A DNA stretch of 42,071 nucleotides from Akkermansia muciniphila (GCA_945883695.1 CAMCYK010000023.1:1-42071), one strand, 5' to 3'; numbered from the stretch's first letter, positions 1 through 8,423 are shown. A program made the numbers and translations. The notes: generated by a model not told the origin, from the sequence alone.

Positions 1-645
1 GCCGCGGGTGACGGCGCGGTGGATGATGGCCTGCTTCTGCTCCTGGAGCAGGGCGATGACCCGCCGCTTCGACCGGATCGCCTTCTCCAAGCGCCCGTTC
101 CAGTGGTCGAGAAAGCGCACGATGGCGGTTTGTTCGGCGAGGGGTGGGAGCAAAGATCCGATGAGCTTGAAATGCTCCGGTCGAAGGCTCCACATGTCGG
201 AAGTGATTCCGTAAGACCAGCGTTCAGCCTCTTTCGCGAACATCGGAGTTCGATAGAGGTTGTGAAAATACAAAGGGTTCGCACCCGCCACGGGGCGCAT
301 CACCACGTAGGCCGGACTGATGATGCCCCGGAGACTCGAAGCCCCCAAAGCCCCCTGCCACGCTCGCATCTTGTTGTATGCGATGTCACCAGGTTGAACG
401 AGCTTGTATGCCGCCTTGTTGATGTTGGAACTGTCCTTTTTAGAGCTACCGGCCAAGAGCGCCTTCTGAGGGACAATTCCACGAGTGATCGTCACCGAGA
501 GCATCTCCTCATCCGGACAATCTCGATCCTTGATTTCCGAAAAAATTGCCCTGTTCGGTAACACGTCCCAATGCGCCGGAACCACCCCGAGCCATTCCTG
601 CCCCGACTCCTTGTATTCCGGATAAGGTTTGAGATCTGCGATCAT
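1..645 (-). CDS. hsdS: Type I restriction-modification specificity subunit HsdS, 5' part (cut by window edge)
   Basis: This is the N-terminal 215 residues of an HsdS subunit, which chooses the DNA target for the HsdM methylase and the HsdR endonuclease. The frame is open to the window edge. It opens with KPYPEYKESGQEWLG..PAHW, the usual start of these proteins. Later come IISPAYVVMRP, the WSLRPEHFKLI region and PPLAEQTAIVRFLD, then a basic helix RSKRRVIALLQEQKQAIIHRAVTRG. The last two elements mark the end of a target-recognition domain and the conserved coiled-coil spacer. The ATG is preceded by GGAGG seven bases upstream, which fixes the start. It overlaps, as ATGA, the end of an open frame running through the repeat module to hsdM. 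The second target-recognition domain and any hsdR would lie left of the window. Family assignment is firm; specificity cannot be read. Confidence 0.94.
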   Translation of the reverse strand, partial: MIADLKPYPEYKESGQEWLGVVPAHWDVLPNRAIFSEIKDRDCPDEEMLSVTITRGIVPQKALLAGSSKKDSSNINKAAYKLVQPGDIAYNKMRAWQGALGASSLRGIISPAYVVMRPVAGANPLYFHNLYRTPMFAKEAERWSYGITSDMWSLRPEHFKLIGSLLPPLAEQTAIVRFLDHWNGRLEKAIRSKRRVIALLQEQKQAIIHRAVTRG

Positions 646-667
646 GCGGCACCTCCATTCCGGTTAG

Positions 668-1378
668 GCCGCCCCGTTGGGGCTGGAATGGGTGGGGTGG
701 TCAGGAACCTAGGGCGTTGCCCTAGGCTGGGATGATGCCGCCCCGTTGGGGCTTTGGAAAAACGCAATTCGGAACGCAGTGCGTTCCAATTGGGAGATGT
801 TGGATAAAACCCCCACACGTTCCGGTAAGGCCTCTCCGTTGGGGCTTTGGGGGAAGAGTCTAATTCGTGACGCATTGCGTCACATTTCGGGAATGTTGGA
901 TAAAAGGCCCACACGCTCCGGTAAGGCCGCTCCGTTGGGGCTTTGGAGATGCCCCTTTCTTGCGCCCCAACGGGGCAGTTCCATGCCAGCCCAGGGCAAC
1001 GCCCTGGGTAAGCCATGGAAAATGGATTGAGCCCTGAAGGGGCGGGACAAACCCGGTGCCGCGCGTTAGGCCGCCCCGTTGGGGCTGGAATGGGTGGGGT
1101 GGCGGTGGACCCAGGGCGTTGCCCTGGGCTGTAATGATATCGCCCCGTTGGGGCTCTGGAGGCGGTTCCTTCTTGCGTCCCAACGGGGCAAATCCATACC
1201 AGCCCAGGGCAACGCCCTGGGTTAGAAATGGAAAATGAATCCAGCCCTGAAAGGGCGGGCCAACCGCGCGGCCGATCCGTGGGTCGCCCCGTTCGGGCTT
1301 GAATAAAGCTTCTTCTAGCGCCCCAACGGGGCAGGGCCATGCCAGCCCAGGGCAACGCCCTGGGGCCTGAAGGGGCGA
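668..1378. repeat. REP-like palindrome array downstream of the RAYT gene
   Basis: The stretch between hsdS and the transposase gene is built from three short palindromes. Type A is GCCCCGTTGGGGC (671-683, 740-752, 1073-1085, 1142-1154; reverse orientation 964-976 and 1320-1332; variants at 929-941, 1177-1189 and 1286-1298). Type B is CCCAGGGCGTTGCCCTGGG (1110-1128; reverse 990-1008, 1203-1221, 1346-1364; variant 708-726). Type C is GCCCTGAAAGGGC (1244-1256; variant 1031-1043). They form alternating units A-B-A in one orientation and A-B-C in the other, as in bacterial interspersed mosaic elements. No separate gene is seen here. Confidence 0.9.
748..936. repeat. Two tandem ~95-bp units, each with a 17-nt hairpin
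   Basis: Two diverged copies (748-840 and 841-936) share the order GGGGCTTTGG, a palindrome, ATGTTGGATAAAA, CCACACG, TCCGGTAAGGCC and TCCGTT. The palindromes are GGAACGC-AGT-GCGTTCC (771-787) and GTGACGC-ATT-GCGTCAC (867-883). Outer stem bases differ between the copies but remain paired, so the hairpin seems to be what is kept. Confidence 0.8.
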
Positions 1379-1392
1379 ACCAACCGGTAGCA

Positions 1393-1845
1393 TCAATCCC
1401 AAACATACCGTTCATCGAAGGCGATCCGATGTCGCTCCAGAAACGCCCGGTATTCCTCCTGAAACGATTTTTTCCGATGATGTTCCTGCTGGTTCGCGAC
1501 GTATTCCCGTACGGCGGGCACGTTGGATTCGGACACCGCAAACGCTCCATAACCTGCCTGCCAGGCGAATCCGGTGAATTCACCGCCCTGCGTCTTGATC
1601 CATTTGGAAGACGCCTTTTTAACATCTTCCACGGCTGAGCTGACAGCGACGGTGCGGGCCAATTCAAAGAGGACGTGAACGTGGTCTTCGACGGAATTGA
1701 TGAGCACGGGAGGACAGCCAAGGTTCTGCAACACGGTGGCCATGTAAGCATGGAGCGAGTCGCGAACCCGGTCAGGAATGATTCGCTCGCGATTCTTGGT
1801 GCTGAAAACGAGATGGATGTGGAGGCGCGCAAGGGACTGAGGCAT
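1393..1845 (-). CDS. REP-associated tyrosine transposase (RAYT, Y1_Tnp/IS200-like)
   Basis: A 150-residue single-domain HUH nuclease of the TnpA_REP/IS200-like group. These enzymes nick and join single-stranded DNA at REP hairpins. The metal-binding HVH motif is at residues 55-57 (EDHVHVLFEL) and the probable nucleophile is Tyr115 in VREYVANQ. The group's conserved WQAGYGAFAVS (residues 95-105) and EEHHRKKSFQEE-type tail are present, ending FDERYVWD. Length is complete for the family and no frameshift is seen, so it may be active. It lies between hsdM and hsdS on the same strand. Palindromic repeats flank it on both sides, as expected for a RAYT and its substrate array. Similar palindromes also lie at 23761-23983, away from the gene, consistent with action in trans. 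Confidence 0.93.
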   Translation of the reverse strand: MPQSLARLHIHLVFSTKNRERIIPDRVRDSLHAYMATVLQNLGCPPVLINSVEDHVHVLFELARTVAVSSAVEDVKKASSKWIKTQGGEFTGFAWQAGYGAFAVSESNVPAVREYVANQQEHHRKKSFQEEYRAFLERHRIAFDERYVWD

Positions 1846-1855
1846 GGCTTTGGCC

Positions 1856-1934
1856 GCCCTTTCAGGGCTGGTTGATTTCCAATGGATAACCCAGGGCGTT
1901 GCGTTGGGCTGGCATAGAGTCGCCCCGTTGGGGC
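1856..1934. repeat. REP-like palindromes upstream of the RAYT gene
   Basis: Between the RAYT start and the hsdM stop lie a type C palindrome GCCCTTTCAGGGC (1856-1868), a degraded type B copy (1890-1908) and a perfect type A copy GCCCCGTTGGGGC (1922-1934). These are the same elements as on the other side of the gene, so the transposase is bracketed by its presumed substrates. Confidence 0.88.
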
Positions 1935-1945
1935 TTTGGAGGCTT

Positions 1946-4252
1946 TCATGCCTTACCTCCTTTCAAAAGCTCTCCCAGCAACCCTTCGGCGGCTTCTTCC
2001 TCCGCGAGGATGTCGGCGCGGATTTCTTCGAGCGTGCGGAGTGGCTGGGGTTTGTAAAAGTGGCGGGTGAAGCTGACTTCGTAGCCGATCTTGGTGGCGT
2101 TCTTCTTCACCCAGGCGTCCGGGGTGTAGGGCAGCACCTCGCGGCGGATGAAGGCCTCGATGCCGCCGTCCTCCAGCAGCGGGACCTGCTCGGTATCCCG
2201 CAGGTCGCTGTCGGTGTCGTATTCCACGACGCAGGTCTTGGTGCCGATCTTCATTTCGTAGAGGCCGTGGAAGGGATCGGGCTTGGCCTTGCCGGGCTTG
2301 TGGATCTTGCCGATGACCGGCGGGGCGCTCTCATCCCGCCAGCTCACGGCTTTGAGGATCTGTTTGAGGTCCGGCGCCGGAAGCTTGATGGTGAGCGTGT
2401 CGAGCGCGGTGTCCACCTGGTCGCGGAAGAGGTTGAAATCCTCGAACAGGCCGTCGCCGAGTTCGTCGCGGAGCGAGTTGGCGGCATCGACCAAGCGGCC
2501 GTCGCGTTCCCAGGTCTTGGGATCCAGCAGCTTCCGGATCTTCTTGTCGGACAGCCCTTTCTTTTTGGATTCGCCGTCCTCGTCATCGCCTTCCTCCTCG
2601 TCGTCGTCCCCCCAGGCACTGAGGCGCGTCTCCAGCTTGCCGGCGATCTCCTTGAACCCGGTGAAGAGGTCGTCGCCGAATTCCTCGTAGAGCGCGGCGC
2701 GGATCTCCTCGTCGCCGGAAGCAAAGCGCAGGGGCTCGATCCGTGGCAGGCTGAGCTGGGCGTGGAGCCGCAGCGGGCGCTCGACCACGACCTTCCAGTA
2801 GCCGAAGCCCTCGTTCGGGAAGATTTTCGACTCCGGGGTTTCCTTGAAATCGAGGAAGGTGCGGGTGATGCGTTCGATGTCGTCCGGGGAGAGTTCGCAG
2901 TTCTTTTTGCCGAGGTTCTTGCGCAGCGGCTTGAACCATTGCGAGGCATCGATGAGCTGGACCTGCCCCTGGCGGTGGGCGGGCTTCCGGTTGGACAGCA
3001 CCCAGATGTAGGTGGCGATGCCGGTATTGTAGAACAGGTTCAGCGGCAGGGCGACGATGGCCTCCAGCCAGTCGTTCTCGATGATCCAGCGGCGGATGTT
3101 GCTTTCGCCCTGGCCGGCGTCGCCGGTGAAAAGCGAGGAGCCGTTGTGGACCTCCGCGATGCGGCTGCCGAGCGGGGTGTCGTGCTGCATTTTCGACACC
3201 ATGTTGGCCAGGAAGAGCATCTGGCCATCGCTGGTGCGGGTGACGAGGGAGAGTTCCTCGCCCTTGTGCATGACCTTGAAGCGGGGGTCGCGCATCCCTT
3301 CCTTGCCGCCCATGAGTTCCAGATCCTTCTTCCAGCTCTTGCCGTAGGGCGGATTGGCCATCATGAAGTCGAAGACCAGGGCCGGGAAGGCGTCATGGGC
3401 CAGGGTGGACCATTCCGCGCCGCCGATGATGTTTTCGGCGTTCTCGCCCTCGCCCTTGAGGAGCATGTCCGCCTTGCAGATGGCGTAGGTCTCGGGATTG
3501 ATCTCCTGGCCGTAGAGGTGGGCGGTGACCTGGAGGCCGAGGCTGGAGGCGAGGGTCTGAAGGGTCTCCTCGCCCTCGGTGAGGATGCCGCCGGTGCCGC
3601 AGGCGCAGTCGTAGAGCAGGTAGGTGCCGGAGAGGAGCTGGTCGCTGACGGGGCGGAACACCAGATTCGTCATCAGGCGGACGGCGTCACGGGGCGTCCA
3701 GTGCTCGCCGGCTTCCTCGTTGTTGTCCTCGTTGAACTTGCGGACGAGTTCCTCGAAGACGGTGCCCATCGAGTGGTTGTCGATGCCGGCCGGGGTGAGA
3801 TCGATCTCGGGGTCGAGGAACTTGGTGATCAGGGTGCCGAGGGCGTCGGCCTTGGAGAGGGTGGAGAGCTGGTTGCGGAACTTGAAGTTCTCCAGGATGT
3901 CCTGGACGTTCGGCGAGAAGCCGGCGAGGTAGTCCTCGAAGTCGGCAAGGAGCTGTTGCTGGCTGCCGCGGGACTTCAGGTCGCGGAGGGTGAAGCGGGA
4001 GGTGTTGTAGAAGGCCTGGCCGGAGGCGAAGCAAAGAGCGGCGGTCTGCTCGGTGATCCCGGCGCTGTCGAGGAGGCTGCGGGCTTCCAGGACGGCCTTC
4101 TTGGTCGGCTCCAGCACCGCGTCCAGCCGGCGGAGGACGCACATGGGAAGGATGACGTCCGGGTATTTACCGCGCCGGAAGAGGTCGCGGAGGACATCGT
4201 CGGCGATCCCCCAGATGAAGGAGACGATCTTGTTGTGGGTGGCTTGATCCAT
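1946..4252 (-). CDS. hsdM: Type I restriction-modification DNA N6-adenine methyltransferase HsdM
   Basis: A 768-residue methylase subunit that, with HsdS, methylates adenine at the recognition site and forms the core of the restriction complex. The N-terminal helical domain begins FIWGIADDVLRDLFRRGKYPDVILPM. The GEHWTPRDAVRLM region lies at residues 182-194. The SAM-binding motif I is DCACGTGG (215-222) and the catalytic NPPY motif is at 300-303. At 768 residues it is longer than the ~500-residue Escherichia coli type and carries an acidic, lysine-rich insert (DDDEEEGDDEDGE) and a long C-terminal helical tail. The stop overlaps an ATG preceded by GGAGG, an arrangement that would normally couple directly to hsdS. 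Here a repeat/RAYT module intervenes. No hsdR is visible, so whether the system restricts cannot be told. Confidence 0.96.
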   Translation of the reverse strand: MDQATHNKIVSFIWGIADDVLRDLFRRGKYPDVILPMCVLRRLDAVLEPTKKAVLEARSLLDSAGITEQTAALCFASGQAFYNTSRFTLRDLKSRGSQQQLLADFEDYLAGFSPNVQDILENFKFRNQLSTLSKADALGTLITKFLDPEIDLTPAGIDNHSMGTVFEELVRKFNEDNNEEAGEHWTPRDAVRLMTNLVFRPVSDQLLSGTYLLYDCACGTGGILTEGEETLQTLASSLGLQVTAHLYGQEINPETYAICKADMLLKGEGENAENIIGGAEWSTLAHDAFPALVFDFMMANPPYGKSWKKDLELMGGKEGMRDPRFKVMHKGEELSLVTRTSDGQMLFLANMVSKMQHDTPLGSRIAEVHNGSSLFTGDAGQGESNIRRWIIENDWLEAIVALPLNLFYNTGIATYIWVLSNRKPAHRQGQVQLIDASQWFKPLRKNLGKKNCELSPDDIERITRTFLDFKETPESKIFPNEGFGYWKVVVERPLRLHAQLSLPRIEPLRFASGDEEIRAALYEEFGDDLFTGFKEIAGKLETRLSAWGDDDEEEGDDEDGESKKKGLSDKKIRKLLDPKTWERDGRLVDAANSLRDELGDGLFEDFNLFRDQVDTALDTLTIKLPAPDLKQILKAVSWRDESAPPVIGKIHKPGKAKPDPFHGLYEMKIGTKTCVVEYDTDSDLRDTEQVPLLEDGGIEAFIRREVLPYTPDAWVKKNATKIGYEVSFTRHFYKPQPLRTLEEIRADILAEEEAAEGLLGELLKGGKA

Positions 4253-4766
4253 GGGTGGGTGGGAAGGAGTCGCGGGAAAGGCGAAAGGGGCGAAGGAAAC
4301 GGTTTTGGCAGGTGGGGTCGGACAAGCGCGGGGCGTGGCGAAAAAACGGTCGGTGCGAATTCACGGATACGCCCGTTGCACGCCGGCCTAACAGGATTTG
4401 GGGTTGAATCCAAGGCCAAACCGGGTTGAGAGACATCAGTGACCGGCGCGGGATGACTGGGCCTGCGGGCGGAGGCGGGCGGAGGCGGGCGGAAGATGGC
4501 CGGGAATGGGATCGCGGTTTCGGAAGATATTGGTTTCGAGCCCCTTGCGGATGAGCGGCAAGGCACTTCGCGCCCCTGAAGAACCCGGACTTTCCATGCA
4601 GAAAGCTGACACGTGTTCCGGTGGCGTCGGATTGGCACTTGCTCCGGCCAACGATCTCCAGTGGACCGACCCGCGTTTAGTGGGCGCTTTGGCTTCAGGG
4701 GGATCAAGAACGAGAGTCGCGACGCTCCCTCGGGGGACGGGAGGGGAGAAGTCCCCTTGAGGGGAT
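4253..4766. other. Intergenic region upstream of hsdM; no gene seen
   Basis: About 510 bases between hsdM and the IS remnant. Frames here show no recognisable protein. A GC-rich 10-bp tandem repeat (GGAGGCGGGC) occupies about 4465-4493. A small hairpin CCCC-TTGA-GGGG at 4753-4764 abuts the transposase stop. The hsdM promoter presumably lies here but no clear hexamers were recognised. Confidence 0.5.
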
Positions 4767-5981
4767 TTAGCAGCCCGTTGAAAAACGCCGGATCTCGGAT
4801 TCACATGTGACGCTCAGCCGCCAAGGTCCGCGCCTGACGGAGCCGTCGTTCCCGGATCGATTGAAGCAATATCTCTGCAATTTCCGAGTCGAAAGCGCCA
4901 CAAGTCGCTCCAGCGCCGCCCGGGACGCCCCAATCACGCCAAAAAATGCGCCCGCCGCCGCCGCCAGCCATTGCTTCGGGGTCCCGTGGCCGGTCAGATG
5001 ACGCATCAGCACCGAAAGATTGTGCGTGAAGGCAGCCGCGAGCTGGCGCATGGTGAGGTTCTTGCGGCCGCGCAGGGTTGCCCGGCGATGTTTGCCATGG
5101 TCGAGCACATGGCAGAAGCTTCGTTCAAGGTGTTCGCCGCGCTTGCGCAGCAACGCTTTGCCGCTCTCGCTCCCCACCGTCTGTTTGGCCTTGTGGAGCA
5201 CTTGCCGAACCACGGCGTCCTGCTTGTCGGGCCTGCGTTTGGATTCGTGGGGATCGCCGATGATGACCCGCACGCGCTCCAGCCGAAGGCAGCAGGTTTC
5301 CTCGACCGCGAAGTAGCCTTCATCGGCCGTCAGGCTCGTGAGAACCTTGGTTTGATCGGGATCTTCACAGACCCGGGAGAGAACCTCGCCGGCAGCGAGC
5401 ACCCGCCCGGCGAGGCCCACGGTGTCGCCTTCGTCCCCGCAGCGGACTTCGGCGGCGACGATGACACCGGTGTCCAGGTCGGTGATGTGCTCGGGCTTGT
5501 AGATCATGTCGCAGGCACCGTGTTTGGTCATGCCCACCTTGGCGTCGGGATCGTGCGGGTTGACCCACTCCTGGTTGCTGGTTTTGCGCCCTTCGCGGTT
5601 CTTGTCGAAGCGGCGCACCGCCTTGGTGTCGTCCGGATCGATGCCGGCTTCGGCGGCAAGGCGTTTCACGTATTCCCAGTATTCTTCCTCGGTGTTGCGG
5701 TGAACGAGCGCGCGCAGCGAGGCGTTGGCCTCGATGACGCTGGAGTCGATGCCGAGGTTGCGGCCCTTGAGCAGCCCGTGCTGGCGCAGGCCCTCGAGGA
5801 CGAGTTCGAACGCGGCTTGATAGATGGCAGTGCCGAGACGGCCGCGGATGACGCTGAGACTGGAGTGGTCGGGAGTGGCTTCTTCGAGGCCGTAACCGAG
5901 GAAAGCGCGCAGCGAAAACGAGTCGGCGCAGCGGCTGGCGATGGAACGTTCGCTGGGAAGGTTCTCGAAGAACCCGATCAT
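4767..5981 (-). pseudogene. IS1182-family transposase, N-terminally truncated
   Basis: A 404-residue frame of a DDE transposase of the IS1182 group. It begins inside the N-terminal DUF772-like domain (GFFENLPSERSIASRCADS, FLGYGLEEATPDHSSLS) instead of 70-90 residues earlier as in full-length members (usually 450-500). The RNase H-like part follows, with likely catalytic D79 (GIDSSVIEANA), D220 (LTADEGYF) and E286 (HLERSF). An in-frame TAG lies three codons before the ATG, and no family-like sequence is seen beyond it. The 3' end, with TTTTTCAACGGGCTGCTAA at the stop, resembles the usual IS1182 terminal inverted repeat; the matching left end was not found. The element is therefore probably a 5'-deleted, immobile remnant. 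Catalytic assignments rest on motif context only. Confidence 0.85.
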
Positions 5982-6376
5982 GAGCAGCTAGCGCCGTAGC
6001 CAACTTAAGAGCCGTAACATTAGCGGGTTGGGGCTCTTTCCTTTGCGGGGGAGGGGGAGATGCAGGCACCCGGTGCAGGCGGTTTGCGGTGATGGCGCGC
6101 GCTGTCCGGGGATGAAACCCGCCCTCAAGGTCGCCCGCTTGTTCATGGCGTAGTGGCCGATGCGGCAATGCCGTATGTATCCTCGTGCCGTCCACGGTGG
6201 GCGCGGGGCAGGAACCATGCGAGGTTTGCTCGGGTGTGGAGGCCTTTCTGCCGGGTCCCGAAATTCCTTGCGGTCCCGATAAAGGCACCGCACCCGCCCG
6301 TCGCGGCGCTGCATTTCCGGGCGGGGATTGGGCGTTGCCTTGGAACGGAATCCGGCCTAGCTTTTTCATTATTTCC
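5982..6376. other. Intergenic region between IS remnant and mrdA; no gene seen
   Basis: About 395 bases. The mrdA frame stays open here as far as an ATG at 6185, but the translated stretch (rich in G, P and A, no hydrophobic start) is unlike a penicillin-binding protein, so it is treated as leader. The other end of the IS1182 element would be expected here but is not visible. Confidence 0.5.
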
Positions 6377-8386
6377 GTGAGCAAACCGATCGCCACCTTT
6401 CTTTCCGGACTTCTTGCGGTCTCCGTGACCCACTCGCAGGAGATCGCCCTGCTGCCGGAGACCCCGCCGCCCGGCGGGTCGGCCAGCGACGGCTCGATTT
6501 TCACCCGCAAGAACGCCCGCGCCATCACGCTGGCGATTCCCGCGCCCCGCGGACCGATCCTCGACCGCCACGGCGAGCCGCTGGCACAAAGCCGGGTGGC
6601 GTGGCAATTGGGACTCCAGTTCCGGCAGTTCGAGAAGGCCGACCGCGCCTTCGTGATCAACTGGGCACGCGGGCACTTGCAGACCGCCAAAACGCTGTAT
6701 CCCGCCGTCAGCGAGCCGACCGACGACGAGTTATGGAGCCACTACGAGGAGCGGCGCTGGCTGCCTCTGCTCATCTCAAGTCACATCAACCTGGCGGAAA
6801 AACAGAAAATCGAAGGCGGCTTGAGCAGCGGTTTGATCCTGCATCCGGTCTATCAGCGCTACTACCCCGAGGGCGATCTGGCCGCGCACATCGTCGGCTA
6901 CACCGGCAGTGTCGGGAAGCTGCCGACCGGTCCGATCAATTTCAACGAACCGTATTGGGAGGAAACCGAGGGCCGTTCGGGCCTTGAGCTGCTGTTGAAC
7001 CGGGAGCTGGCAGGCCAGGCCGGCACCAAGAAACTGCTTTTTGACGAGACCGGCCGCAAATTCCCGGAGGAGCTTCCCAAGCGCCCGCGGCCAGGCGGGG
7101 CGGTCGTCACCACCCTGAACCTCGAGTGGCAGCGCCATGCCGAGAAGGTGCTCAAGGACAAGTGCCGCCGCGGTGCCTTCGTCCTGATCGACGTCAACAC
7201 CGGCGAGGTCCTGGTGATGGCGTCGCGGCCGTCGTTCGATCTCAACCGCTTCGTTCCCGGGATCAGCACCAAGGACTTTGAGGAGCTCGAGAAGGATCCC
7301 TCGACTCCCTTGTATGGCCGGGCCTTCCAATCGAAGTATCCGCCGGGTTCCTGCTTCAAGCCGATCGTGGCCCTGACGGCGCTCAACGACGGGGAGATCA
7401 CCAAGAACACCGCGATTGATTGTCCCGGCTCCCTGACCTTGGGCAACCACACCTTCCACAACCACAACAAGCGCGCCGCGGGATCAATCAACGTGGTCCA
7501 GGCGCTCGCCTCGTCGAACAACATCTGGTTCGGCAAGGTCGGCATGCGCCTGGGGTCGAATGCCTTCCTCAACACGGCCCGCCGCTTCGGCTTCGGCGAG
7601 AAGACCGGCCTGCCGCTGATCGGCGAAACCGCGGGGCTGGTGCCGACCAACGAGTGGATGCTCGCGAATCACAAGCGCCGCTTCATGGATGGCGACGCCT
7701 TCAACCTGTCGATCGGCCAGGGATCGCTGGAAGTCTCGCCGCTGCAGGTCGCACAGGCGATGGCCGGGATCGCGAACGGCGGCGTTCTGCCCAAGCTCCA
7801 TCTGGTCAACCAGGTCCAGGATCCGTTCGGCCGGGTGATCAAGCAGGCCATCCCCGAGCGGCGCAACTGGCTCGGCATCGATGAGAAGGCCATCCAGACG
7901 GTGCGCGAGGGGATGCGCGAAGTGGTCGACGGGGGCACCGGGCGCTCCGCCGGCCTCAGCTTCACCGAACTCTGCGGGAAGACCGGGACCGCCCAGTGGA
8001 AGATTTCCAGCAAGACCAACCTCGCGTGGTTTGCCGGATTCCTGCCCTTCGACGAGCCGCGCTTCGCCTTTGCCGCCGTCTATGAAGGCCGGCCGGGCGA
8101 AAACCCGAGCGGTGGCAAGAATGCCGCGCCGATCGTGAAGGCCTTCTTCGAGCCGCTGAAGGACGAGATCAAGGAGATCATCGCCCCGGCCCCCAAAGCC
8201 CTGGAGATCGTCGACGAATCCGAAACGCCGGCCGACGGGGACGCGGAGGACGTGCCCACGGAGGGCGTGCTGCGCGCGCAGGAGGTCGAGATCCTCGAAA
8301 CCGGCGTGATGGACGAGGAAGAGGCTGTCAGCGAGGAGATTCCGAAGGCGCTGCCGGTCGATCCCGACGAGATTCCCGGAGAGTGA
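6377..8386 (+). CDS. mrdA: Penicillin-binding protein 2 (peptidoglycan D,D-transpeptidase)
   Basis: A 669-residue class B penicillin-binding protein, which cross-links peptidoglycan stems during side-wall growth, normally with RodA and the MreBCD complex. From the chosen GTG start the order is: a short hydrophobic N-terminus (SKPIATFLSGLLAVSVTHS), a pedestal/dimerisation region beginning PAPRGPILDRHGEPLA (56-70), then the transpeptidase domain. That domain carries the catalytic SxxK (S325-CFK) in YPPGSCFKP, the SSNN motif (379-382) and KTGTAQW (535-541). The GTG is preferred over the upstream ATG at 6185 because it places the hydrophobic segment at the N-terminus; no strong ribosome site decides it. 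The C-terminus carries an acidic tail of about 75 residues not usual in the family. mreB and rodA are not adjacent. Confidence 0.95.
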   Translation: MSKPIATFLSGLLAVSVTHSQEIALLPETPPPGGSASDGSIFTRKNARAITLAIPAPRGPILDRHGEPLAQSRVAWQLGLQFRQFEKADRAFVINWARGHLQTAKTLYPAVSEPTDDELWSHYEERRWLPLLISSHINLAEKQKIEGGLSSGLILHPVYQRYYPEGDLAAHIVGYTGSVGKLPTGPINFNEPYWEETEGRSGLELLLNRELAGQAGTKKLLFDETGRKFPEELPKRPRPGGAVVTTLNLEWQRHAEKVLKDKCRRGAFVLIDVNTGEVLVMASRPSFDLNRFVPGISTKDFEELEKDPSTPLYGRAFQSKYPPGSCFKPIVALTALNDGEITKNTAIDCPGSLTLGNHTFHNHNKRAAGSINVVQALASSNNIWFGKVGMRLGSNAFLNTARRFGFGEKTGLPLIGETAGLVPTNEWMLANHKRRFMDGDAFNLSIGQGSLEVSPLQVAQAMAGIANGGVLPKLHLVNQVQDPFGRVIKQAIPERRNWLGIDEKAIQTVREGMREVVDGGTGRSAGLSFTELCGKTGTAQWKISSKTNLAWFAGFLPFDEPRFAFAAVYEGRPGENPSGGKNAAPIVKAFFEPLKDEIKEIIAPAPKALEIVDESETPADGDAEDVPTEGVLRAQEVEILETGVMDEEEAVSEEIPKALPVDPDEIPGE

Positions 8387-8403
8387 CGGGAGGGTCCTGT
8401 TTT

Positions 8404-8423
8404 CGGGGCTGGACGCGGCCCCG
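8404..8423 (+). terminator. Weak hairpin after mrdA
   Basis: CGGGGC (8404-8409) pairs with GCCCCG (8418-8423) across an 8-base loop, followed by CTTTG. It lies 18 bases after the mrdA stop. The T-run is poor, so this is at best a weak terminator. Confidence 0.35.

Larger units (their letters stand above)
642..1949 (-). other. 435-codon open frame bridging hsdM and hsdS through the repeat module (coding status uncertain)
   Basis: An uninterrupted frame starts on the ATG overlapping the hsdM stop (ATGA, 1949-1946), with GGAGG just upstream. It ends with a TGA overlapping the hsdS start (ATGA, 645-642). Most of it translates the palindromes, giving recurring APTGR and SPGQRPG peptides. The middle part is an out-of-frame reading of the transposase gene on the same strand. 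It does not resemble a normal protein, so it may be an accident. The precise ATGA junction at both ends, however, means ribosomes leaving hsdM could in principle translate through to hsdS. It is listed as an observation, not as a confident gene. Confidence 0.35.

Noticed and set aside
668..1378. Possible CRISPR array
   Set aside because: Repeats are short palindromes of several types in both orientations with irregular spacing and a RAYT nearby; no cas genes or uniform spacers.
1844..4429. Long plus-strand frame of 861 codons opposite hsdM
   Set aside because: It is the antisense of a clear hsdM with all motifs; composition (Val, Gly, Glu, Leu, Ala runs) is typical of a GC-rich shadow.
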